Of a DNA stretch of 38,478 nucleotides, positions 22,889 to 30,174 are shown piece after piece (positions within the stretch are counted from its first letter, which is position 1; the number at the start of each line of letters is the position of its first letter). Location: positions 1 through 38,478 of the forward strand of contig JAIDSM010000043.1 of NCBI GenBank assembly GCA_029061225.1, given 5' to 3'. The notes beneath the pieces are model-generated. The model saw only the letters and a list, made by a program, of their open reading frames with translations, was not told where the DNA came from and ran no database searches. The position numbers and the translations under genes are program-made. The stretch comes from Muribaculaceae bacterium (GTDB lineage: Bacteria; Bacteroidota; Bacteroidia; Bacteroidales; Muribaculaceae).

Positions 22889-23041
22889 AACAATTATTAA
22901 ACAGAAAACCGCAGTGATAAGTTAACAACTTGGAGTAAAGATAAAATAATCAACCTATTAACTGAAAGAAGAGACTTACTCGTAATCTATTTGAGGACTT
23001 TTGATTCCTTGCAGACCCTGGGTCTCATAAAATAGGATATT

Positions 23042-24169
23042 ATGAAGGATCATATAGCACAAATCATTAAGGATTTAAAGGACCAAAATTTTGATTTCTC
23101 TCAGACTATTCCATTATACAATCCGATGGAGGAATTTTTTAAGCGTGTAAAGGAGAAGGAAATCGTTCATTCTGATATTTTGGCAGATCTGTTAAGAGAA
23201 GATGGTAAACATGGTTTAGGTTCGATATTTTTAAAATCTTTTTTTAAGGAATTCCTAAATATTGATTTAAACGATGTATATTATGTGAAAATAACAAGAG
23301 AACGCCCAGTGCAACGTGTGATTACTGAAGGATCTGACCGCTCAATCGATATATTTATTGATTATAGGAATTTAGAAGGCTCAAAAGGTGCAATAATTAT
23401 TGAGAACAAACTGAATAATGCATCATATAAACCAAAACAACTTGAGGATTATTACCTTGCAATAAGGGCTGAAGGATATGAAAGTATTAAGATAGTGTGT
23501 CTACATAAAGAGACATATTCATACACCAGAGATTTATCCGTACACATAGAGATTAACCCTATAATTCTATATCCTTTCCATTTGGCTGATTGGATTCATA
23601 GGAATCTAAATGAAAATGATATCTATAAATTCGGAGCCCTTTATTCCTATGTAATTATACTACATAAACTAAATTGTGATAATATTTTGAAGGAAAATAT
23701 GAAAGTGTTGTTGAATCTTAACCCTACAACGTTAAGCAACATCAAGATTTTATCTGAGACATATAGTCGTTTGGATATTGAACGCTTTGAGCTAATTAAA
23801 TGCGAATTAACTTTAAAAGGATTGACTTTGCAGTTTAGTAGATTAGGAGAGTATCTACAAATTAAAGATGATGTTTTCTGGAATAAATATAAAAGTATGT
23901 TCGTGGTATCCAAAGATGGAGGCGGTAAGAATTTCCTAAGCGTAACAAGGTTAGATATGGATGATGACCAAGAAAAGGAGTTACTGTCTCTCATAGATTA
24001 TAAGAGAGATGACAGTGATAAAAGTGGAGAGTGGCCATCTTATGAGTATAGATGGTATGAAGCTAAGGATATATCTTTGCGAATTTTTGATTATCCAGAG
24101 AACAATGGTTTTAATCGATTAATTGATGAGATTGTTCGGTTAGTGAAGATTGTTCATGATTCTTATTAG
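23042..24169 (+). CDS. PD-(D/E)XK nuclease family protein (PDDEXK_4-like)
   Basis: This 375-residue protein carries the nuclease core in its N-terminal third: SIDIFIDY with D103, then AIIIENKLN with E121 and K123, giving the D...ExK signature, followed by a conserved QLEDYY. The opening YNPMEEFFKRVKEKEIVHSDILADLLRE (leading to HGLGSIFLKSFF) is typical of the PDDEXK_4 family of orphan nucleases. The C-terminal part (about 200-375) is unassigned, with an aromatic-rich end. Such genes are often found in defence islands (general knowledge). It is strongly AT-rich compared with the housekeeping genes, stands alone, and is preceded by a long structured non-coding stretch. No cognate methylase or partner is adjacent. 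Confidence 0.82.
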   Translation: MKDHIAQIIKDLKDQNFDFSQTIPLYNPMEEFFKRVKEKEIVHSDILADLLREDGKHGLGSIFLKSFFKEFLNIDLNDVYYVKITRERPVQRVITEGSDRSIDIFIDYRNLEGSKGAIIIENKLNNASYKPKQLEDYYLAIRAEGYESIKIVCLHKETYSYTRDLSVHIEINPIILYPFHLADWIHRNLNENDIYKFGALYSYVIILHKLNCDNILKENMKVLLNLNPTTLSNIKILSETYSRLDIERFELIKCELTLKGLTLQFSRLGEYLQIKDDVFWNKYKSMFVVSKDGGGKNFLSVTRLDMDDDQEKELLSLIDYKRDDSDKSGEWPSYEYRWYEAKDISLRIFDYPENNGFNRLIDEIVRLVKIVHDSY

Positions 24170-24254
24170 CAATACTTTGATATTTTTTATGAGTTTATAA
24201 AAGGTTCCTGGGGATTAATATCTAATTAAATATCAGAAACTTATTAACGCAATT

Positions 24255-24581
24255 ATGAAAAATCTAAACGAAACATTCTCATTGATACTCAAGGAGTATC
24301 AAAAGACAGGGAGTCTGGATGCAGCGCTTAAAGCGGTTAATCTGACAGCTGAACAGAAAGAACGAATCCAGAAAGCATTCCAAACCCTTGATGCTATCGA
24401 GGCGAACGCTAAATCCTTGCGTGCCGCAAAGGAAGAAGGCATAAGCAGGAAGAACTGGCTTGCTCAGGAGATTCTGACTACCGCAAAGGACAAGAACTTA
24501 AGTGAAGAACAGACCGAAAAAACTTTTGCAGAACTTGGAAAGGCCTTTGTCAAAAAAGCCAAAATCAATAAGGAGGACTAA
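24255..24581 (+). CDS. Small helical protein, first gene of the AAA+ operon
   Basis: This 108-residue, highly charged all-helical protein (LSLI/LKEYQKTGSLDAALKAV; LTAEQKERIQKAFQTLDAIEANAKSLRAAKEEG; NWLAQEILTTAKDKNLSEEQTEKTFAELGKAF) has no membrane segment. I do not recognise a family. The next gene starts 2 bp after its stop, so it is firmly part of the operon ending in the Ycf46-like ATPase. It could be an adaptor or substrate of the ATPase (inference only). Confidence 0.75.
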   Translation: MKNLNETFSLILKEYQKTGSLDAALKAVNLTAEQKERIQKAFQTLDAIEANAKSLRAAKEEGISRKNWLAQEILTTAKDKNLSEEQTEKTFAELGKAFVKKAKINKED

Positions 24582-24583
24582 GC

Positions 24584-25219
24584 ATGGATTACGAAAAGAT
24601 GGAAGAAGATGCACTGATCATTGAGGAAATCGGTTCAATGATGACTACTGACTCTAATACAGAACTCTATAAAGGGGAAGTAATGGAATCCGAAGATATT
24701 GAAGTGGAAGAATTAAATGCGGAAGGAGCTGAGAAGAATCCTGCGGTTAACGACTTCCTTAATTCGGACTATGGAAGTCATGAAGAACAGGTAATCAAGA
24801 AAATGATGGCTGCTGCTGCCATTGCATACGGTTCAGAAGACTCACCAGAGGAAGTGGCATCCCAGGCTGATGCGAGTGCGGTCAGCATAAAGACTGCATA
24901 TAAAGTATCTACCGGAGAAATCGATATTACCGAGTCTACCGAAATATTGATTGATCAGGCAGCAGCCAGACTTGATACATTTATTCAAAAGAAACTCGAT
25001 ATGGAGTGGGTTGGGGAGAAGATAGTCGACGTAGTTACTACTGCATATCCTCCCGTGGCTCAATTAAAGCCTTATGTAAAAGCCGTCATGAAGCGGGCTG
25101 AGCCGATGGTACGAAAAGCCATTACGACTGGGATCAAGGCTGTGGCTTCTTACGCGAAGACAACTGTTAAGACCATCTCTTCAAAAGTCAAAAATCTTGC
25201 TAAAGCACTACTCGCATGA
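24584..25219 (+). CDS. Acidic N-terminus / basic amphipathic C-terminus protein of the AAA+ operon
   Basis: This 211-residue protein has a very acidic first 60 residues (MEEDALIIEEIG; MESEDIEVEELNAEGAEK) and a helical middle with Ala-rich stretches. Its C-terminal 60 residues are basic and amphipathic (KPYVKAVMKRAEPMVRKAITTGIKAVASYAKTTVKTISSKVKNLAKALLA region), reminiscent of a membrane-binding or pore-type helix. It has no signal peptide. I recognise no family. Its TGA overlaps the next start by 4 bp (ATGA), so translation is coupled. The charge split is notable: the acidic part could mask the basic tail. Confidence 0.75.
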   Translation: MDYEKMEEDALIIEEIGSMMTTDSNTELYKGEVMESEDIEVEELNAEGAEKNPAVNDFLNSDYGSHEEQVIKKMMAAAAIAYGSEDSPEEVASQADASAVSIKTAYKVSTGEIDITESTEILIDQAAARLDTFIQKKLDMEWVGEKIVDVVTTAYPPVAQLKPYVKAVMKRAEPMVRKAITTGIKAVASYAKTTVKTISSKVKNLAKALLA

Positions 25220-26364
25220 AACTCATTCCTAAAGCAAAACCAATCCGCATACGAATAGTCTCTGGAGGGGAGGAACACTCCTCCATAGAGACGTTGCGAA
25301 ATAATTATTCTCTTGATGATCTACTTCCCCTTGTAAAAGACGGTCGTTTACACAAATGGTTGCTAAGAGTAGGAGAGACAAAAGCTGCAGAATATGCTTA
25401 TATCTTAATAGGCAGCAACACATACGCCAACTCTAAAGATATGGTGAATTTAACAGCGTCGATATTCAACATTCAAGCTAAAAACATTGAAGACCTTCAA
25501 AGCTTATGGCAGAAACAGTATCCAAAATCTTTTTTCAACTATGTGAAAGCTTATGGCGGAACATTCAAGGATATTTCAGAGGCTCGCAAATTATACTGTT
25601 CCATTAATGGTGACAGTTTAGAAATGAGTGGAAACAAGTGGCGCGAAATTTTCATTGCTACTCTTAGAAGAATGCCCTTATTAGCTGTTTTGGAGGATTT
25701 CAAGAAATTCAAATCCGCAAAACCTATGCACGTTATGGCATGGCTGAAGGTACTGAGCTACCATGCTGAATCTGCATCAGATAAAGAGCTGTATCTCATT
25801 GCTCAAGCTGCATACGAGTATCCTGGTCTGAAAGATGAAGCTGTTCAATGGTATCTTAAAAGCGCTAAAACCTACATTAAGGCAAAGGAGTGGGTGAATA
25901 AGAATGTCAAACGGGAACTTCCTCCTAAAGAAAAAGAACTATTTGATTCTTTTGAAAAAGATCCCAGTAAATTCGGAGATTTATTTTTCAACGGTTCATA
26001 TCCCATAGATCTTGTAAGATTCCTCAAGGCATTAAGTACTCTTTATCGTACTGGTGACAGACCATATATAGAACTAATCGCGGGTAAAGGAGATTATACT
26101 AAATATCTATATATTCTACAAAAACTACATAATGTTAATTTAAGTTCTTATCGGAAGGAAGAGTGCGTTCGAGCTCTTAAGCAATTACCCAACAATGTAA
26201 GTACCGCATATTATTTTCAGAATTACAAAACTTTAGATAAGATAATATCTTCCTTGGAAAAAGAAGAACCTATTATCGGAGTACGATTATGGGAATGTAG
26301 CTATCGCCAATTGATAATGTTTATAGCCGGCTTGGCAAAAATCGAATTAGAACATGAGCAATAA
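25216..26364 (+). CDS. Helical protein of unknown function with GRLxxWL motif, AAA+ operon
   Basis: This 382-residue soluble protein opens with a short beta region (KPIRIRIVSGGEEHSSIETLRNNYSLDDLLPLVKDGRLHKWLLRVGE). The 'NyslDDLL.l...GRL.kWL' motif recurs at the N-termini of assorted bacterial proteins of unknown function (recollection). The rest is alpha-helical, with repeat-like pairs (LIAQAAYEYPGLKDEAVQWYLKSAKTY) but no catalytic motif. It overlaps both neighbours: 4 bp with the upstream gene and 11 bp with the ATPase. Such tight coupling suggests a fixed stoichiometric partner of the ATPase. Confidence 0.78.
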   Translation: MKLIPKAKPIRIRIVSGGEEHSSIETLRNNYSLDDLLPLVKDGRLHKWLLRVGETKAAEYAYILIGSNTYANSKDMVNLTASIFNIQAKNIEDLQSLWQKQYPKSFFNYVKAYGGTFKDISEARKLYCSINGDSLEMSGNKWREIFIATLRRMPLLAVLEDFKKFKSAKPMHVMAWLKVLSYHAESASDKELYLIAQAAYEYPGLKDEAVQWYLKSAKTYIKAKEWVNKNVKRELPPKEKELFDSFEKDPSKFGDLFFNGSYPIDLVRFLKALSTLYRTGDRPYIELIAGKGDYTKYLYILQKLHNVNLSSYRKEECVRALKQLPNNVSTAYYFQNYKTLDKIISSLEKEEPIIGVRLWECSYRQLIMFIAGLAKIELEHEQ

Positions 26365-27883
26365 GGTTATCAATAATTTGCAGAAGATGATTGATGTCAA
26401 TATACCGATCATCTATATTCACGATTTCGATTTCGCAAGAGTCGATGAGATGATTCAGCAGGCAGTTGGGAGCAATAACAAACAAATATATGAATGGAAT
26501 CCAGGAACAGGAGTTACTGATTTTAAAACAAGGGTTCCTAAAAGTACCAAGACTGACCTTAGTACCTTCATTGAACAAAAGTACCTTGAAGAGCCAACAA
26601 TGGGAGGAATACCTAATAAGGTTTTAATACTTCGAGAAATTCACGATCTTATTGATGAGACCAAGAACAAGACCTTACTTGCACTTTTCGCTCAGCGTAA
26701 ACTATACGACCGTAATTTTGACTCTTCAATCATAATAATTGATTCGGTAAGAAAAGTGCCAGAAGAGATTACTAAATACGTCTCATATCTTGAAATTGAA
26801 TATCCCAATGACGAGGAAATCGAACAACTCATAAAGGAGCATGTAGATGTAAATGGCTATTCCCAATTCAACGATAAGGACAAGAAGGAACTTATGCCAT
26901 CACTCAAAGGACTTGCGGCTTTTGATATCGACCGTATGCTCGATATGGCTATGAGCAGTAATGGTACGCTAAGTGCAGAAGACCGAGGAATGCTTCTCCA
27001 ACAAAAGAAGTTAATGGTTAAGAATTCCGGAGTAATTGAGCTTGTAGATGCCGAAGAAAGAATCGAAAATATTGGTGGCATGGAAGCCCTTAAGTCTTTC
27101 CTCAAACGCAAGTCTAAAATTTATGGTAGACTGGCAGAGGCACGTAATAGAAAACTTGACATCCCCAAAGGTGTTTTTATCGTTGGTATGCCAGGATGCG
27201 GTAAGTCTTTGTGTGCAAAAGCCACGGCTGCCCTGTTCAATTGCCCTTTGCTGAAACTGGACATGGGCTCAATGATGGGTAAATACGTCGGAGAGAGCGA
27301 GGCAAATCTTCGCAAAGCAATAAAGATAGCTGAAGCAGCAGCTCCATGTATTGTATGGATTGACGAGATAGAGAAAGCATTTTCCGGAATAGGAGGAAAC
27401 AATGACATTATGACCCGTATGTTCGGATATTTCCTTTCCTGGATGCAGGATAAGAAAAGTGCTGTTTATGTAATAGCCACAGCCAACAATGCCGAGAAGT
27501 TACCACCTGAACTAAAGCGTAAAGGACGTTTCGACGAAATCTTTTGTGTGAATCTTCCGACAGCCGCGGAAAGAGAGGCAATATTTACAGTCCACCTCAA
27601 GAAAAAAGGTCTTCCTATACAGTCTGCAAAAACTTTGTCAGCAGATAGCCTCACCAAAGGATTCAACGGAGCCGATATCGAGTCTGTTGTCAATGAAGCC
27701 CTTGAAGAAAGCTTTGTGAATAACGTCCCTTTCACTGAAGAACTCTTAATACAAAAGGCCAAAGAAACTGTCTCCATCTCCAAATCCTGCAAAGAGCAGA
27801 TAGAAAAAATGGATAAAGAATTTGCCAAAAATAGCTTCAAGGACGCCTCCTCCGGAAAGATCATCAGTGGGAATAGTCGCTAA
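26354..27883 (+). CDS. Ycf46-like AAA+ ATPase
   Basis: This 509-residue protein has a degenerate N-terminal ATPase-like domain (residues 1-165, IPIIYIHDFDFARVDEMIQQ... SSIIIIDSVRKVPEEITKYV) and a helical lid. An active AAA+ module follows: Walker A GMPGCGKS (278-285), Walker B CIVWIDEIE (332-340), sensor TANN (377-380) and Arg in KRKGRFDE (R392). A C-terminal helical lid closes the module (NGADIESVVNEALEESF). This is the layout of the Ycf46 branch of AAA+ proteins, known in plastids and cyanobacteria but of poorly defined function. The gene starts inside the previous one (11-bp overlap). A zinc-ribbon gene follows 32 bp downstream. Confidence 0.88.
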   Translation: MSNKVINNLQKMIDVNIPIIYIHDFDFARVDEMIQQAVGSNNKQIYEWNPGTGVTDFKTRVPKSTKTDLSTFIEQKYLEEPTMGGIPNKVLILREIHDLIDETKNKTLLALFAQRKLYDRNFDSSIIIIDSVRKVPEEITKYVSYLEIEYPNDEEIEQLIKEHVDVNGYSQFNDKDKKELMPSLKGLAAFDIDRMLDMAMSSNGTLSAEDRGMLLQQKKLMVKNSGVIELVDAEERIENIGGMEALKSFLKRKSKIYGRLAEARNRKLDIPKGVFIVGMPGCGKSLCAKATAALFNCPLLKLDMGSMMGKYVGESEANLRKAIKIAEAAAPCIVWIDEIEKAFSGIGGNNDIMTRMFGYFLSWMQDKKSAVYVIATANNAEKLPPELKRKGRFDEIFCVNLPTAAEREAIFTVHLKKKGLPIQSAKTLSADSLTKGFNGADIESVVNEALEESFVNNVPFTEELLIQKAKETVSISKSCKEQIEKMDKEFAKNSFKDASSGKIISGNSR

Positions 27884-27915
27884 CGTCTTTTCTCAAAATT
27901 ATTTAATACTACTAT

Positions 27916-28059
27916 ATGCTTATCGAAATCCAAAACCGCAAATGTCTCCGCTGTGGCAACAATTTCACCCATACACTCGGAGGAATCATCTTAGTCACCA
28001 CCCCTAAATGCCCCACGTGTGGTTCCCGCTTTACCATCAGGACCGGCAAATTAATATGA
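27916..28059 (+). CDS. 47-residue zinc-ribbon protein
   Basis: This short frame encodes a protein with two CxxC knuckles, C10-L-R-C13 (KCLRCGNNF) and C32-P-T-C35 (KCPTCGSRF), separated by 18 residues. This is a classical zinc ribbon. The repeated 'KC..CG..F' spacing and the clean stop argue that it is real. It lies 32 bp after the ATPase stop and is probably the last gene of that operon. It may bind nucleic acid or act as an adaptor; nothing more can be said. Confidence 0.72.
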   Translation: MLIEIQNRKCLRCGNNFTHTLGGIILVTTPKCPTCGSRFTIRTGKLI

Positions 28060-28109
28060 TTCAAGTTCTCCCAATAATCACAACTATACAAGCTTCCTCC
28101 GGTTACAGA

Positions 28110-28137
28110 AGATTGTGGTGCGAACGCAGTGAACACA
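28110..28137 (+). repeat. 28-bp repeat, copy 1 (upstream of the HNH/WHH nuclease)
   Basis: The core TGTGGTGCGAACGCAGTGA contains the mini-palindrome TGCGAACGCA. Three other copies lie at 28847, 29920 (reverse) and 30097. This copy diverges at its end (AACACA instead of AGTACA) and supplies an alternative GTG start for the nuclease gene. Confidence 0.85.
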
Positions 28138-28152
28138 AACCAAGACATTGAT

Positions 28153-28815
28153 ATGCTCACCCAAGAATCCCAACTATACACCGACATCCCCGTCTCCGAC
28201 AAATACGCCATCCTCGAGTCCATGCGTCTCGAACTCGACCGACTATACCGCGACGACCGTCCTGCTTATGACAAGTGTCGTGCCTCCCTGCGCCAAAACA
28301 CCTGGGATGCCCTTGAGGAAAACTGGAAACTGTGGGATCCTGTCCCCAAAAGCCATGTCATTTGGGAAGGTCCCGACGACTGTACCTGCCATCTCAAACC
28401 GTCACATCCCAATTTCAAGGAATGTGAAGCTGTAAACTTCACCCTCTGCCGTTACGACCTCCACGGCGGTCCCGACTTCGACACTGTCACATTCCCCGGC
28501 TCTATCGTAGACATCTCCGACCTCTACGATAAGCTTTCCTCCGACAATATCCAGAAACGTGGCGGCGGACCCAACAGCCTTCAGGAGATAGCCCAAGGCC
28601 GTATGGCCCAAAATCTGAAAACCGCAATAGCGGAGTGGGCGAGAGCCAACGGACGCGAAGTGGACTTCTGGCAATGGCGCGACAGCCATGACCTCGTCCC
28701 CCACGAAGACACCGACTGCCGCACGATGCGCCTCGTCTACCGACCTGCCCACACCGCCTTCAAGCACCGCGGCGGCGTCGCCAATGCCCTCAACATCAAA
28801 TCCCACTTCTCCTGA
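28153..28815 (+). CDS. HNH/ENDO VII-type (WHH-like) nuclease domain protein
   Basis: With the start at the ATG 28153 this is 220 residues; a GTG at 28129 would add eight residues from repeat DNA. The C-terminus reads VPHEDTDCRTMRLVYRPAHTAFKHRGG. It aligns by eye with the WHH class of polymorphic-toxin nucleases (WHHHED.G.TMQLVP...H.A..HTGG), except that the W-H of the WHH motif is replaced by V-P. Candidate metal/catalytic histidines are H192, H208 and H213 in GTG-start numbering. The N-terminal 130 residues are unassigned, with no signal or secretion domain. No immunity gene is adjacent, because the next gene is the transposase. It may be a solitary or decayed toxin, or a nuclease of the neighbouring island. 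Its last 53 bp are duplicated at 30122-30174. Confidence 0.65.
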   Translation: MLTQESQLYTDIPVSDKYAILESMRLELDRLYRDDRPAYDKCRASLRQNTWDALEENWKLWDPVPKSHVIWEGPDDCTCHLKPSHPNFKECEAVNFTLCRYDLHGGPDFDTVTFPGSIVDISDLYDKLSSDNIQKRGGGPNSLQEIAQGRMAQNLKTAIAEWARANGREVDFWQWRDSHDLVPHEDTDCRTMRLVYRPAHTAFKHRGGVANALNIKSHFS

Positions 28816-28846
28816 TACTCAATAGCGTCAGCATTCCACCCGCCGG

Positions 28847-28874
28847 AGATTGTGGTGCGAACGCAGTGAGTACA
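28847..28874 (+). repeat. 28-bp repeat, copy 2 (left boundary of the transposase unit)
   Basis: Identical to copy 4 (30097-30124) over 28 bp, plus the preceding GCCGG. It lies 10 bp downstream of the transposase stop and is inverted relative to copy 3. Confidence 0.88.
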
Positions 28875-28883
28875 GCTCCAGCC

Positions 28884-29888
28884 TTATAGAGGTCTGATTA
28901 ACCCGGATACATTCCTGCTGAATGTATCGACTATTGATGCTGCAAGTCTATTGAGGGAGTGAGCCCTGTCGTAGGTAAGTGTCTCTTTACGCGTGTTATG
29001 TTCCATTGGAGCGATAAGGAGCAGACGCCCTTGTGCCATTAATTCAAATTCATTTCCGGAAGCACTCTCACGTTCTGCAAATCCGTTCGTGCAGACCCGG
29101 ATCAATCCAAACCCCTCCTGATAAGCATAGTCTCTTATGGCCTTCTCCATAGGGTGAATAAATGGAGATACTGATATCCCTCCATTATGCATGAGCGATT
29201 TACAAGTATCCAGCCATTCCACACTTTCTTTCTCGCTGTACTTCCTGCTATATTTTACCGAGAAAAGATGCGGTTGCTTTAGGAGAAAAACATTCCCCCT
29301 TGCCACATACTGTTCATTCCCGACAGTAAGCAGCCACTTGCGAAGCATATAGTCCGGATAGCACTTTTTCAGCATGTGGCGTCTTGGATTGTCTACGGTA
29401 TAGTGGATCTGGCGTTCCCACTGTTCCTGATTGTAAGCTATACGGTCGTTGAATCCTTTCTCAAATAGCGTTTGCATTTCTTCCGGTCGGATTCCTTCAG
29501 GAAGGGACAGGTGATACTTTGATGATATAAATCCTTTTAGCCTTCCTATTGCCCGGCTTAATCCGTTTGGCAACTTATAGGTTACGTTGACACATAAATG
29601 AATGTGATCAGGCATCACGGCATAAGTTGGGACATAAATCTGAGGATATGCACGGATCCAGTCAGAGATTGCATATGGCACGACGTTACCTATCGGGGAA
29701 AGCTTTGAATATGCGCTTTCGTAGGAGGAAAATGGCGGGAACCCTTCTATTTGAGAAAGAATAGGCGTCGATTCCTTCTTAAGAAATGTGATAAGGTATT
29801 TAGCCGCACGTGTATAGTCATGGTGATAGGCCCTTCGATTGAAATTCGGGTGTTTGGGATTGCAGTAAAAAGGTTTTATTTCATTCAT
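28884..29888 (-). CDS. IS200/RAYT-like HUH transposase with DprA/SLOG-like C-terminal domain
   Basis: This 334-residue protein has an N-terminal Y1/HUH transposase domain: MPDHIHLCVNV supplies H95-x-H97, followed by LSRAIGRLKGFISSKYH and FNDRIAYNQEQWERQIHYTVDNPRRHMLKK. The last block matches the 'YI..NP.rrhl' signature of REP-associated tyrosine transposases; Y152 or Y163 could be the nucleophile. Residues about 190-334 form an extra domain (LMHNGGISVSPFIHPMEKAIRDYAYQEGF, IRVCTNGF, FELMAQGRLLLIAPM) that looks Rossmann/DprA (SLOG)-like, which is not part of classical RAYTs. Function: single-strand DNA cleavage and joining at hairpin repeats. It is flanked by inverted 28-bp repeats. Confidence 0.85.
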   Translation of the reverse strand: MNEIKPFYCNPKHPNFNRRAYHHDYTRAAKYLITFLKKESTPILSQIEGFPPFSSYESAYSKLSPIGNVVPYAISDWIRAYPQIYVPTYAVMPDHIHLCVNVTYKLPNGLSRAIGRLKGFISSKYHLSLPEGIRPEEMQTLFEKGFNDRIAYNQEQWERQIHYTVDNPRRHMLKKCYPDYMLRKWLLTVGNEQYVARGNVFLLKQPHLFSVKYSRKYSEKESVEWLDTCKSLMHNGGISVSPFIHPMEKAIRDYAYQEGFGLIRVCTNGFAERESASGNEFELMAQGRLLLIAPMEHNTRKETLTYDRAHSLNRLAASIVDTFSRNVSGLIRPL

Positions 29889-29919
29889 GGTAGAAAGAAT
29901 TGAATTAGAGATACTCGGT

Positions 29920-29947
29920 TGTACTCACTGCGTTCGCACCACAATCT
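29920..29947 (-). repeat. 28-bp repeat, copy 3 (right boundary, inverted)
   Basis: This is the reverse complement of copies 2 and 4 over 28 bp except next to its outer end (GAAGATTG instead of GGAGATTG just outside the core). It lies 31 bp upstream of the transposase start. Confidence 0.88.
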
Positions 29948-30096
29948 TCGAATCAGAGATGATGAGAATCTCAGACAGTGGGAATTGAAATACAAAAATA
30001 ACCAATGAAAGACTGATATGCAAGTTTTATGTCAACTATTTACGATAATCATCCTCTCCCGCCGAGCGCTATGCTTCATCTGCTACAAGCTGCCGG

Positions 30097-30124
30097 AGAT
30101 TGTGGTGCGAACGCAGTGAGTACA
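30097..30124 (+). repeat. 28-bp repeat, copy 4, fused to a duplicated gene end
   Basis: Same as copy 2. Its terminal ACA forms the junction with the 53-bp duplicate of the nuclease gene end. The stretch 29948-30096 before it shows no ORF or other clear signal. Confidence 0.88.
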
Positions 30125-30174
30125 CCGCCTTCAAGCACCGCGGCGGCATCGCCAATGCCCTCAACATCAAATCC
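30122..30174 (+). pseudogene. Remnant: duplicated 3' end of the WHH-like nuclease gene
   Basis: This 53-bp stretch matches 28751-28803, near the end of the nuclease gene, with a single difference (GGCATC for GGCGTC). It starts exactly at the end of repeat copy 4. There is no upstream coding part, so it is a relic of a second nuclease gene or of a duplication broken by repeat-mediated rearrangement. Confidence 0.8.

Larger units (their letters stand above)
28847..29947 (-). mobile_element. RAYT-like HUH transposase unit bounded by inverted 28-bp repeats
   Basis: The 1,101-bp segment between copy 2 (+) and copy 3 (-) of the repeat contains only the transposase gene, with the repeats as near-perfect terminal inverted repeats. 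Extra copies outside (28110, 30097) and a duplicated gene end at 30122 show local rearrangement. It resembles REP-associated transposase loci rather than a normal IS. Confidence 0.65.

Noticed and set aside
27822-28007. 61-codon plus-strand frame overlapping the ATPase end
   Set aside because: Out of frame with both the ATPase and the zinc-ribbon gene; low-complexity product without motifs.
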